Assembly (NCBI GenBank): GCA_035547915.1
Contig: DASZTS010000024.1
Span: 62,001 to 126,000, forward strand
Direction of reading: 5' to 3'
Length of the DNA stretch: 64,000 nucleotides
Source: DASSFG01 sp035547915
GTDB lineage: Bacteria > Planctomycetota > Planctomycetia > Pirellulales > JAICIG01
The notes beneath the pieces are model-generated. The model was not told where the DNA came from and searched no databases. It saw nothing but the letters and a program-made list of their open reading frames with translations. Positions 27,211 through 35,434 of this stretch are shown here, in pieces (the stretch's first letter is position 1; each line of letters begins with the position of its first letter). A program made the translations under genes and the position numbers.

Positions 27211-27686
27211 CGATCTGGCTCTGCTGGTTGGGCCTATCGTCCAACAATTATCGACCCTAGCAATCGTAACACCTGAGGAAAGTTCGCAGAGTTTTCATTG
27301 TGGGAAACACGGCACGAATTGTCCCATTTGGGCGTGACACGATTCTCGCAAAAACTTGAAGGCTACCCGTGGCGCCATTTTCATTCGACTGGTGCTCGCT
27401 GCGCCTGTTTTGGTCTCGTCGTTTAGCTCGAAAAGGCATGCCAATATTCGCCGCGGCCGTTGCCTGTAATGCGGGCAATGCCCGGTTCTGGCCGAGGTTG
27501 TCATAAGCTATAAGTAATGCCGTTGAATTCTTCCTAAATTGTTACCATGCATAGGCTTGAGTAAAACAGCGCTCGCACTTCCGCATGCTCTCCGAGCGGT
27601 GTGGCACAAATGTTGTTTTAGCCGCACCAAAGCGTGGCACGACGCCACGCCGCGACCCACTCGGACCCCAACACTGAGCTTAAGGA
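27211..27686. other. Divergent intergenic region between mlaE and the peptidase MA-like gene
   Basis: A stretch of 476 bases, AT-richer than its surroundings, with no supported gene. It holds the small hairpin CGGGC-AAT-GCCCG (27472-27484) and a stronger inverted repeat at 27632-27650. It presumably carries promoters for both flanking genes, but I cannot assign -35/-10 boxes with confidence. Confidence 0.5.
27632..27650. repeat. Perfect inverted repeat upstream of the peptidase gene
   Basis: GCGTGGC (27632-27638) and GCCACGC (27644-27650) form a 7-base-pair stem with a 5-base loop, 36 bases before the start of the plus-strand gene. It could be an operator or a hairpin in the 5' leader. No T tract follows, so it is not a terminator. 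Confidence 0.5.
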
Positions 27687-28565
27687 ATGACGTTGCCCAA
27701 GGCCTGGATCGCGGTGTGCGTACTGTTGGTGCCAGGGGCATTACTGGCGGATTCGAAAGCGAGCCGCTCGGCCTATCGCACATACGCCTCTTCCGGTTGG
27801 AATGTCTTAGAGTCGGAGAATTTCCGCTTCTGTAGCCGGGGCCGGTTGAGCATCAGCAATCACGTTGTCGAGGCGACCGAGGCGCTCCGCAACGACCTGG
27901 CGGAACATTGGCTGGCGACGGGATCGGCTTCCTGGCAGCCCAAATGCGATGTCATCCTGCACGCCACGAGCGAGGCCTACACGCAGGCTGTGCCCGGCGG
28001 TGGGCAAACGGTGGGTTGCAGCGTGATCAATACCAACGAGGGCCGGATCACTGGCCGCCGCATCGACATCCGAGCCGACAAGCCGGGTTGGTTTAGCGCG
28101 GCACTCGGTCACGAACTGACACACATCGTGCTGGCCGACATGTTTCCGGATGGCCGATTGCCGGCCTGGGCCGACGAAGGAATGGCCGTGCTTGCCGACA
28201 CGAGCGGGAAGCAGGATGCCCACTTCCGCGACCTGCGCAGTGCCCAATCGAAACGGCAAACCTTCCGGCTGGTCGAACTGTTCGCGCTCGACGGATACCC
28301 GTCTCCCGATCGCCAAGCGGCCTTCTACGGTCAGAGTGCCAGCTTAGTGCAATTCCTTGTGACTCGCGGCACCCCCGACCAGTTCGTCCGCTTTGTCCGT
28401 ACGGCGGGGAACGACGGCTATGAAACGGCCGCCCGCGACGTGTACGGTTTTCAGGGCGTGCGCGACCTCGAGCACCGCTGGCTACAGCAGGTCGATACGA
28501 CCGGCGCTCTGGCACGCGATCAGCGTCGTGCCGTCGCAGGAACTCCGAAGAAGCCGCAGGGATAG
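27687..28565 (+). CDS. Secreted peptidase MA-like metalloprotease (gluzincin)
   Basis: A 292-residue protein with a signal peptide (PKAWIAVCVLLVPGALLA) and the zinc motif HELTH at ~residues 141-145, then WADEGMAV about 17 residues later giving the third ligand Glu. This is the layout of the peptidase MA (M1-related) family. The helix after it (YGQSASLVQFLVTRGTPDQFVRFV) is also typical. It should act in the periplasm or outside the cell; the substrate is unknown. The AAGGA box ends directly at the ATG, so translation may really begin at the TTG six bases later (27693), which leaves the signal peptide intact. It converges on the dioxygenase gene with 7 bases between stops. Confidence 0.82.
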   Translation: MTLPKAWIAVCVLLVPGALLADSKASRSAYRTYASSGWNVLESENFRFCSRGRLSISNHVVEATEALRNDLAEHWLATGSASWQPKCDVILHATSEAYTQAVPGGGQTVGCSVINTNEGRITGRRIDIRADKPGWFSAALGHELTHIVLADMFPDGRLPAWADEGMAVLADTSGKQDAHFRDLRSAQSKRQTFRLVELFALDGYPSPDRQAAFYGQSASLVQFLVTRGTPDQFVRFVRTAGNDGYETAARDVYGFQGVRDLEHRWLQQVDTTGALARDQRRAVAGTPKKPQG

Positions 28566-28572
28566 CAGCAAG

Positions 28573-29298
28573 CTATACGCACGTGGCCGCGGGGCACGAG
28601 AAGCGCATCCGCAGCAGGTGACGTTCCGGATCGCGTACCTCCGAGCGGGCGTGCAAGAACCGGGCATTGTCCAACAACAGGATCGTGCCCGAATGCAGCC
28701 GAAGGCGCGTCGGTTCGATCGCAGCGATGGCCGCATCGAGTTCGTCGAGAGCCGATTTTGCTGACCGGCAAAGGCTTTCATCGATGATTACTCGGCGATA
28801 GCGCATCAGTCCATCGCCATACAGAATCGGCGCATCGCGGTGCGGTACTCCCTTGGCGTACTCGGCCGGCGCTCGGAAGCGGAAACGAGTAGACCTCAAC
28901 GTTTCTACTGTCTCGGGCGACAGTCGACGAACGATCTCGGCAACTTCGACTAGCAGCGTTTCGCCGCCACCGAACCGGTCCTCGCGTACCACATACTGCG
29001 CCAGGTAGCGGGGCGGCGGTTCTTCGAAGGCACCGTCCGTGTGTAAGGGCAACGGCTCCATGGTCCGCGACGCCGTGGCTCCGTTTGCAGCCGACGCGTC
29101 GTAGCGGATGTGCCAGACGACCTGCCCCATGCGGTCGTGCTCTTCGGCGGTGCCCAACTGACCGACGAGCGCGCGTACCTCGTGCCCCTCCGTGTCGCCG
29201 GGCGCAGCGGCAACCAAGAGGAGCCCTTGTTGTTTCAACAGCCGCCCCAATTCCACCGGGCCAAGTTCGTCGTGGGCGTAAACTCTCAACTCGTCCAT
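28573..29298 (-). CDS. TauD/TfdA-type 2-oxoglutarate/Fe(II) dioxygenase
   Basis: A 241-residue protein with the iron-binding HTD (PLHTDGAFEEPPPRYLAQYVV, ~residue 87), the distal His in NARFLHARS and the 2-oxoglutarate-binding Arg in RHLLRMRF near the C-terminus. The set is complete, so an active hydroxylase is likely. The fold and the HTDGA block place it with the TauD/TfdA and clavaminate synthase-like group; the substrate cannot be predicted. It is cytoplasmic. It is convergent with the metalloprotease gene. The dispersed repeat at 29397-29470 lies upstream, between it and the PH-domain gene. Confidence 0.88.
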   Translation of the reverse strand: MDELRVYAHDELGPVELGRLLKQQGLLLVAAAPGDTEGHEVRALVGQLGTAEEHDRMGQVVWHIRYDASAANGATASRTMEPLPLHTDGAFEEPPPRYLAQYVVREDRFGGGETLLVEVAEIVRRLSPETVETLRSTRFRFRAPAEYAKGVPHRDAPILYGDGLMRYRRVIIDESLCRSAKSALDELDAAIAAIEPTRLRLHSGTILLLDNARFLHARSEVRDPERHLLRMRFSCPAATCV

Positions 29299-29396
29299 AT
29301 TTCCGCTAGTTGTCCATAGCAGGCGCAGGGAGTCGCCCTGAAAAAGACACCCTTAACGGTAGCTTTTTATTTCGCGTGCGGCGGTTGCCGATCTTC

Positions 29397-29470
29397 GGAG
29401 CAACCGACAAAATCACATTGCGCTCCAAGAAATCCGGCATTTTCACGGCCGACTTTTCGCCCCGTGCTGC
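29397..29470. repeat. Dispersed palindromic repeat, copy A
   Basis: This ~74-base stretch begins GGAGCAACCGAC, like copy B at 53396, and aligns with it along its length at roughly 70 per cent by eye. Both contain an A-rich/T-rich palindrome around CGGCATTT...GGCCGA. Here the stem is imperfect (AAATCCGGC against GCCGACTTT). Both copies lie between two minus-strand genes. Confidence 0.6.
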
Positions 29471-29573
29471 CCGGGGCTGCGGGGGTTTTTCCGCTGTTCG
29501 TTAAGGTGGCCGCCACGCCGGCGCGCCAGATAGGCGTGCGACTAGACTGGCCGGATCGAGGCTGGCCCAGACG

Positions 29574-30143
29574 TCAGACCGCCACCGGTTGGCGCTCGAC
29601 CGCCTTCTTCACCGTGGCGTGCGAGCGTTGGGCTTTGAGACAGGTCTGACGGAACGTTTCAGGGCGCGGTACGCCGGAGAGCCGAAACGTCTCGACGTTC
29701 CCCTTGCGAAATAGCAGTTCGCCGGCCGGATACCATTCCTGACCGGGCAGGACCACGACTTGGATGGCGTCGAAATTGTCGAGGGATACCGAGGCATCTT
29801 CTTCACCCGAGATTCGCTCGACAATCACGCGGCGGTTGGTCAGCCGGTAACGTCGTGCCCAAGGGTTTGAGACATAGACCCGCGGAATCGGCCCCATCTT
29901 CGGCAAAAAGATGAGGCAGGGCAGCAGCATCAGAAAATAGATCGGCAACACCAGCGGGATCGACAGCAGGGCGATAATCCGGCCGACGGTGATCGGTACA
30001 CCGGCCACCGTGACACCCGTGCCGATGCCGTAGAGTTGGCCCCAGAACCGGCCGCCCGCGAGCGCCGCCACCGAAGGCCAGACGCTCATGATGGTCACTT
30101 CGCCCGTCTCGGGCGGCACGACACCCGCAATCGCTTGCTTCAT
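29574..30143 (-). CDS. PH-domain (bPH/DUF304-like) membrane protein
   Basis: A 189-residue protein with one or two hydrophobic segments (~residues 54-82, IIALLSIPLVLPIYFLMLLPCLIFL). A bacterial PH-like domain follows, opened by the characteristic YRLTNRRVIVERI, with beta strands VSLDNFDAIQVVV and GELLFRKGNVETFRLSGV. Such proteins sit in the inner membrane with the PH domain on the cytoplasmic side; the function is unknown. It is the upstream gene of a minus-strand pair with the dioxygenase but separated by 275 bases containing the repeat. Confidence 0.75.
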   Translation of the reverse strand: MKQAIAGVVPPETGEVTIMSVWPSVAALAGGRFWGQLYGIGTGVTVAGVPITVGRIIALLSIPLVLPIYFLMLLPCLIFLPKMGPIPRVYVSNPWARRYRLTNRRVIVERISGEEDASVSLDNFDAIQVVVLPGQEWYPAGELLFRKGNVETFRLSGVPRPETFRQTCLKAQRSHATVKKAVERQPVAV

Positions 30144-30394
30144 CGCCTCGGCCTGTTGAACTCGACCCTTATCGAACGAATCTTACCCGGAATCCCGCTT
30201 GCAACGCGGGATGGTCCGCAGCGCAGCCGGTCCGACTGTCCTGCAAAGAGAGTACTGCGAAAAGTAACAGAGCCGGGTCCGGAAATCCAGGGGGCCAACG
30301 AACTTTCGCTCAGACAGGGGGCACGGGGGAAGAGGTCGAGCCGCCTTCGGTTGCCCTGTTCCCTGGGGCCCACGTGCCGGGTTAACATAGAGTT

Positions 30395-31174
30395 ATGGCA
30401 AGCAACGACGAGGATAACGACGACGAAGCCGTCTCGGCCACGACGGCAGACGACAGAAAGTCGAAGACGGCGGAACCGGCCGGCAAAGACCGACTTCTCG
30501 ACCGCTGGCTGCTCAATCTACGTGTCTGGGTGCCCGCTCTTCGCACTCCCGCCATGAAGGGACGTCAGGTCAAATACCGCTCCAGCGATGCCCGCAGCGG
30601 CATGACCTGGAAGATCGCGATGCCGCGACAATGCTATGCCTGCGGCAAGACCGACGATCTGACACTGCGAAAATTCTCCGAAGAAGTTCGCGTGTACGAC
30701 GCGCCGACCGCCATCATGGGAAGCACGCTGGCCGCGGTGACGCTCGTATTGCTCTTGGCCGTATTTCGATTGTCGTTCCCCTTCTTCATCCTGGCTGTCG
30801 TGATCGGTCTCATGGGTGCGGCGTTCCAATTCATCAAGAGTTGGACGGAACGAGTGAAGATCAACCTGTTCAGTTGCCCCGAACATCTCGACGACCTTAC
30901 GCCGCCGGAAGTCGTCAGCTACGACGATGACTTGTACGTCTATGTGCCGCACGAATCGCTGACCGAACCGGCCCGTGCCGAATTGATCGAATCTCGTAAG
31001 AAGGGGCAGAAGCAGCGACCGCCCCTGGCGAACGATCAGACCCGTGCCGCCGGATCCGGATCAGCGGTGAACGAGCCTGTGCCGAACGAAACGGCCGAGC
31101 CGGCGCCGATCCGACCGATCATCACTCGCCAGGAACTACCGCCGCTGAAACTCGCCGGAGACGAAGACGAGTAA
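30395..31174 (+). CDS. Hypothetical membrane protein with two TM segments and a CxxC pair
   Basis: A 259-residue protein I do not recognise. Residues 1-40 are acidic and disordered. CYACGK at ~residue 79 may be half of a metal site (a further Cys, FSCPEH, comes at ~165). Two adjacent membrane helices (~108-148) are followed by a short cytoplasmic-type domain and a Pro/Glu-rich tail. It is followed after three bases by another membrane protein gene, so the two are co-transcribed and probably work together. Confidence 0.7.
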   Translation: MASNDEDNDDEAVSATTADDRKSKTAEPAGKDRLLDRWLLNLRVWVPALRTPAMKGRQVKYRSSDARSGMTWKIAMPRQCYACGKTDDLTLRKFSEEVRVYDAPTAIMGSTLAAVTLVLLLAVFRLSFPFFILAVVIGLMGAAFQFIKSWTERVKINLFSCPEHLDDLTPPEVVSYDDDLYVYVPHESLTEPARAELIESRKKGQKQRPPLANDQTRAAGSGSAVNEPVPNETAEPAPIRPIITRQELPPLKLAGDEDE

Positions 31175-31177
31175 CCG

Positions 31178-31930
31178 ATGGTCGAGTCGGCCGACAGCCA
31201 CGATCCTGCTCGGGAGGCGGCGTCGGACTTCGCAATCGTCACCGACCGGCCGGATGATGACTTTGCGATACGGCGTCCGCTCGAAACCTCGGCGCCGAAA
31301 TTGGGAGTCGGCCATCTGCTACTTTGGACCGGTTGTTGCGCACTCTATCTTGGGTTGGCTCGGCTGCTGATCGAGGGGCCTGCCGGCAGTGCAGGCGCCA
31401 TTTTTCTGGCTTGCCTGGCCGCTGGCCAGGGTGCCGCCTGGACCGGACTTGTCATCACGTTGGCTCGGTCGCTGCGCGGGAGTACCTGGCCGGTCGAGCC
31501 CGGCCAGTGGTTACTGGCCGTGATGGGCGTGATGGTCACGGTGGAACTGCTCGCCGAATTTGTCGGGCCGGGTGCGTTGCGAAACCGGCAAGGAGTGGTA
31601 TTGGCCGTGACAGCCTGCGCATTCGTCGTCCCCCTTTTTTGCCGCCGATTGGCACCGCGTTGGAAATTGCTCTTCGGCGCCTTGGCATTCCTGTACGCCT
31701 TCCCAATGCTCGTTGCGATCCTGGCCGGCCAAGTCGATCTACCCGACTTTCTCAATCGCACCGCGGCCCAGTTCACGCCTCAGCATCTGGCCACTGCGAC
31801 AGCGTTGGCGACGGTCGCCCTGGCCCCCTTGGAACGCAAGCACACCCCGCGCGGCTGGCTGCACTGGACCGGCATCGGCACGGCCGTTTGGCTCGCGCTC
31901 TTGCCGCTCGTTGCAACCTGGGTCCTGTAG
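31178..31930 (+). CDS. Hypothetical integral membrane protein
   Basis: A 250-residue protein with about six or seven hydrophobic helices after a ~40-residue acidic N-terminus. No motif identifies a family. It starts three bases after the stop of the preceding membrane protein gene, suggesting a two-gene operon that ends at the hairpin at 31953. Confidence 0.7.
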   Translation: MVESADSHDPAREAASDFAIVTDRPDDDFAIRRPLETSAPKLGVGHLLLWTGCCALYLGLARLLIEGPAGSAGAIFLACLAAGQGAAWTGLVITLARSLRGSTWPVEPGQWLLAVMGVMVTVELLAEFVGPGALRNRQGVVLAVTACAFVVPLFCRRLAPRWKLLFGALAFLYAFPMLVAILAGQVDLPDFLNRTAAQFTPQHLATATALATVALAPLERKHTPRGWLHWTGIGTAVWLALLPLVATWVL

Positions 31931-31952
31931 TCGCCGATCCCGACGTCCCGCG

Positions 31953-31977
31953 CGTCGGCCAATGTTGTGGGCCGACG
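31953..31977 (+). terminator. Hairpin after the membrane-protein pair
   Basis: CGTCGGCC (31953-31960) pairs perfectly with GGCCGACG (31970-31977) around a 9-base loop. A weak GAGTTTTG stretch follows ten bases later. It could be a terminator for the 30395-31930 operon. Confidence 0.4.
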
Positions 31978-32015
31978 AACGCTAGGAGTTTTGCCGACGG
32001 ACGCTGGAAAATTTG

Positions 32016-32043
32016 TTGACATTTACCGGCAACACTTTATGTT
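32016..32043 (+). promoter_or_regulatory. Candidate sigma-70 promoter
   Basis: TTGACA (32016-32021) and TATGTT (32038-32043), 16 bases apart, in a short AT-rich patch between a hairpin and the gene starting at 32222. Consensus -35 and a good -10; it would give a leader of about 170 bases. Confidence 0.55.
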
Positions 32044-32221
32044 GAAGGCCGTGCGGTAGGAACAGAGGCATTTCATTTCGCGCTGCACCGATTCAACTGC
32101 TATCTGCCGCGCGCTCATGGCGACTTTCGCGAGGCAAACATAGACCTTCGCGCTTGGCCGTCGACGAAAAACCCGACGTTGACCGTGGAAGCGGAACTTT
32201 CTCATTCGTGGGAGGCCGGCC

Positions 32222-33781
32222 ATGCGGACCAGTGCAACAGGGGCGACCGGGCAGCGGTGGAAGCACGAAGCGAATCAAGCCGGGAACCGGCCATCGCCGT
32301 CCGGCGATAGCCCAGCGCCAGGGTCGTCGCAGCGGATCGCATACGGCCGTTGCGTCTCGGTGCCGACGAGCGTGGCCCAACCGACGAGGCGCGAACCACT
32401 CCATCCCGTGCCCGACAATCGGCCGATATCGCCGGCCACCGGAGATGCGACGGCGCCATCTGTCCGCTCGCGCCTGTCGCTCTCGGATCGCAACTGGAAT
32501 TCTGACCGGCCGCAACAGATTCCGTGTTGGCTGGCAAGCCTGTTGTTGCACATGCTGGCGGTCGTCGTGCTCGGCTCGGTCACCGTGCCCGTTAGCCGGC
32601 AGCGAACGATCATGTCGCTCCTGCTCAGTTTCGGCGACGTGACCGCCCAACAGGACGAGCCTCTCGTCGAGTTGGCGTCGACACAAAGCCTGACAGAGGA
32701 ACCGCCGAACGAGCAAGAACTGGGCGCTCAGGGCTTCGAAGAGATCGAGGCCGCGCCGCTTTCGCAAATGGCCGCCTCGCTGGTGCCACCGCTACCCCAG
32801 GAACACACCGCGGAACCTGTGCCCGACCAGCCCCTAGCATCGGCAGCCGGAGGTTCGCCCGGCACCGCGCCACCCAACACCGCAACGCGCGGTCAGACCG
32901 ACGCGACGCATGGAGAAGCCAACCAAGAGCACACCGTCGCGGTGGCGGATCGTCAGGATGACGAAGTCGAGAGACAGAACAACCAGATCGTCGATCAGTT
33001 CATCCGCTTCGACATCGGCCAATTGAACGGACAGGCGGGGATCAAGGCCAGGGACGATTTCCAGAAACTCGGGCCGCGAGCGCTTGCCGCGCTCGTGCGC
33101 GGCCTCAACAAGTCGGCCAGCATCCGTGCCAGTTGCCCCGTGATGGTCATCACCTACAAGATCGAATCGGTGCTGCGCGAAAATCACGATCCGGCGCTGT
33201 TGCAATACGCGGTGGAAAACATCGGCCGCGACGTGCCCTTGCGTGCCCCGCACTTCGCGCATATTCAGAACCTGGTCGAGAAACTACGGCTACGAGACCC
33301 AGAGAATTCGAGCCCGAACGTGACCATGATCCTGGCCCAGCTTCAACAAGGTCAGCAGCAACAGGTCTTGAATGCCGCCGAGGTGGTGATGACGGGTGGC
33401 GACAAATTCCTGGAGTTTGAGAAACGCCAGGTTGCTTGGGCTCTTATTCGGTATATCACGCATCGCGACCCCAAGTTGCGCCGCGCGGCCCGCCAGGCGC
33501 TCGTGACGCTGGCCGATGGCACCGATCTGGGACCGACTCACGACCAGAAGCAGGCCGACCGCTTGGAGGCGGCGGCCAAATGGTCGCTCCACTTCGACGC
33601 AGACCGCTTCGAAGCGGCCGCCGAGGGACTACTCAAAACGGCGCGACATCTGGAAGACGCCGGCAAGCGCACCGCGGCGCGGCGCTATTTCACCAAGGTC
33701 GTCGATGAGTATCGCGGCACGGCGGCTGCAGACGAGGCCGCCGACCTTTTGGAAGAGCAGAAGGCCTTTGCCTTGAAGTGA
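32222..33781 (+). CDS. Hypothetical TonB-like anchored protein with HEAT-type helical C-terminus
   Basis: GGGAGG six to seven bases before the ATG supports the start. The 519-residue protein has a ~95-residue basic cytoplasmic part and one membrane segment (CWLASLLLHMLAVVVLGSVTV, similar to TonB-type anchors). An acidic Pro/Gln-rich stretch (~130-240) leads to a helical C-terminal region (~255-519). That region contains HEAT-like (DPKLRRAARQALVTLADG) and TPR-like (AAEGLLKTARHLEDAGKRTAARRYFTKVV) units. I cannot name a family. It is followed after 13 bases by the pentaheme cytochrome gene, so a shared role in the envelope is plausible. Confidence 0.7.
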   Translation: MRTSATGATGQRWKHEANQAGNRPSPSGDSPAPGSSQRIAYGRCVSVPTSVAQPTRREPLHPVPDNRPISPATGDATAPSVRSRLSLSDRNWNSDRPQQIPCWLASLLLHMLAVVVLGSVTVPVSRQRTIMSLLLSFGDVTAQQDEPLVELASTQSLTEEPPNEQELGAQGFEEIEAAPLSQMAASLVPPLPQEHTAEPVPDQPLASAAGGSPGTAPPNTATRGQTDATHGEANQEHTVAVADRQDDEVERQNNQIVDQFIRFDIGQLNGQAGIKARDDFQKLGPRALAALVRGLNKSASIRASCPVMVITYKIESVLRENHDPALLQYAVENIGRDVPLRAPHFAHIQNLVEKLRLRDPENSSPNVTMILAQLQQGQQQQVLNAAEVVMTGGDKFLEFEKRQVAWALIRYITHRDPKLRRAARQALVTLADGTDLGPTHDQKQADRLEAAAKWSLHFDADRFEAAAEGLLKTARHLEDAGKRTAARRYFTKVVDEYRGTAAADEAADLLEEQKAFALK

Positions 33782-33794
33782 CGAGAGCCCTGCG

Positions 33795-35354
33795 ATGCGC
33801 GCGTTGGTTCGCTTCCTCGGCTTCGCCGCGCTGATGTCCATCGCCGGTGCCGTTTATATCCGCGGCATCGACGAAAGCGAATCACATGAGGCCGCGTCGC
33901 CCGGTAGTGACATCCCAGACACGGCTGCGCCGCCGGCGCTTGTTGGTCGTGTTTGGGCAGGCTCACGCGCGGTGGCGGGCGCTCGCGTACGCCTGAAAGG
34001 ACATGCTCCGTTCGCTCTCACCGACAGCGATGGTCGCTTCGAGCTCCACGATCGACCACAGGCGGGCGACACAGTAACGGCCGCCAAGGAAGGCTATCTG
34101 ATCGCCGGGTTGGCCGCTTCGGCCCAGCCGCTCGAAATCCACCTCTTCCCGCTGGCAACTTCGGACTGCGAACGTTACGAGTGGCTCGATCCCACCCCGA
34201 ACCCAAGTTCGGTCGGAGCCTGCGGAAACTGTCATCAGGCGATCTACGAAGAATGGCGCGCGAGTGGCCATGCGCGTTCCGCCGTCAACCGCCGTTTTCA
34301 GAATCTGCTCGACGGCAGCGATTGGCAGGGGCGGGCGGGGCATGGGTGGGGCCTGGCCACCGAATATCCAGAGGGCATCGGCGTTTGCTGGTCGTGTCAT
34401 GCTCCATCGCTGAACGCGAACGCGGAGAGCTTCGACCTGCGCCAAGTCGAAGGCGTGGCCGCGGCGGGCGTGCATTGCGATTTCTGTCACAAGATTCGCG
34501 ACACGAGCGTCGAGCAGGCCGGACTGACGCATGGATTCTTTGCTTATGAATTGATGCGGCCGGCGGAAGGGCAGCTCTTCTTCGGCCCGCTCGATGACGT
34601 CGATCGCGGCGAGGACGCGTACTCGCACCTGCAAAGCGAGAGTCGTATCTGCGCTGCCTGTCACGAAGGGACCGTTTTCGGTGTCCCCGTCTACACGACC
34701 TGGTCGGAATGGCTCGCCAGTCCGGCGGCGCGCGAGGGCCGCCAATGCCAAAACTGTCACATGACGCCGTCGGGCACGTTGACGAACGTGGCGCCGGGGT
34801 CGGGCGGCATCGAACGCGATCCGGCCTCGTTGGGCACCCATTCCTTCTTGCCAGCAGGACGGGAAGCGATGCTGCGTCGCGCCGTCGATGTGTCGTTCGC
34901 CGGCCGGCGCAAAGAGGAAGCCGTCGACGTATCGATCACGCTCGTGCTTCACGACGTGGGACATCGGTTGCCGACCGGCTTCATCGACCGCCACCTCCTC
35001 CTCATCGTGGAACCGGTCGACCACGCAGGGGAACCGGCCACCGTCTCGAGTGGGCTGCGATTGCCCGCCGCCGCAGGCAACGATCTGGCCGGCAAGCCAG
35101 GACAGTTGTTCGCCAAGCTGTTGACCGACGCCGACGGCCGCGCTCCGGCCCCGTTTTGGAGGGCCGGAGTCTCCATCACCGACAGTCGCCTGCAACCCGA
35201 TCGGCCGGAGTCGTTTACCTTTCGCTTTTCGCCTGCCACCGAGCGAGTTCGCGTGCGGATCGTGTATCGGCGGTTCTGGCAGGAGGTTGCCGACAGCAAG
35301 CAATGGCCGGAGGACGAGATCGTCGTATGCGACCGTTGGTTCGTGCTGCCGTAG
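33795..35354 (+). CDS. Pentaheme c-type cytochrome with carboxypeptidase-regulatory-like domain
   Basis: A 519-residue exported protein with an N-terminal hydrophobic segment (LVRFLGFAALMSIAGAVYI). A Ca-binding/regulatory-like beta domain (~50-125: LVGRVWAGSRAVAGARV, TDSDGRFELHD) is followed by five CXXCH heme sites: CGNCH (~141), CWSCH (~197), CDFCH (~227), CAACH (~285) and CQNCH (~316). The spacing and the GACGNCHQAIYEEWRASGHA opening recall the cytochrome c554 family and multiheme proteins related to hydroxylamine oxidoreductase. The C-terminal ~150 residues are beta-rich. It should transfer electrons in the periplasm; no catalytic partner gene is adjacent. The VWA protein gene follows after 80 bases. 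Confidence 0.9.
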   Translation: MRALVRFLGFAALMSIAGAVYIRGIDESESHEAASPGSDIPDTAAPPALVGRVWAGSRAVAGARVRLKGHAPFALTDSDGRFELHDRPQAGDTVTAAKEGYLIAGLAASAQPLEIHLFPLATSDCERYEWLDPTPNPSSVGACGNCHQAIYEEWRASGHARSAVNRRFQNLLDGSDWQGRAGHGWGLATEYPEGIGVCWSCHAPSLNANAESFDLRQVEGVAAAGVHCDFCHKIRDTSVEQAGLTHGFFAYELMRPAEGQLFFGPLDDVDRGEDAYSHLQSESRICAACHEGTVFGVPVYTTWSEWLASPAAREGRQCQNCHMTPSGTLTNVAPGSGGIERDPASLGTHSFLPAGREAMLRRAVDVSFAGRRKEEAVDVSITLVLHDVGHRLPTGFIDRHLLLIVEPVDHAGEPATVSSGLRLPAAAGNDLAGKPGQLFAKLLTDADGRAPAPFWRAGVSITDSRLQPDRPESFTFRFSPATERVRVRIVYRRFWQEVADSKQWPEDEIVVCDRWFVLP

Positions 35355-35434
35355 GTCGGCTCACCGCCTGGCTATCCGTCGTTCCATGCCGAGCCATCTG
35401 TCGCAGGCTGGGCGAATGAAGTAGGTTGGACCGC

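Noticed and set aside
33963..35303. Minus-strand frame opposite the pentaheme cytochrome gene
   Set aside because: The plus strand carries five CXXCH motifs; the antisense translation looks like a GC-bias shadow.
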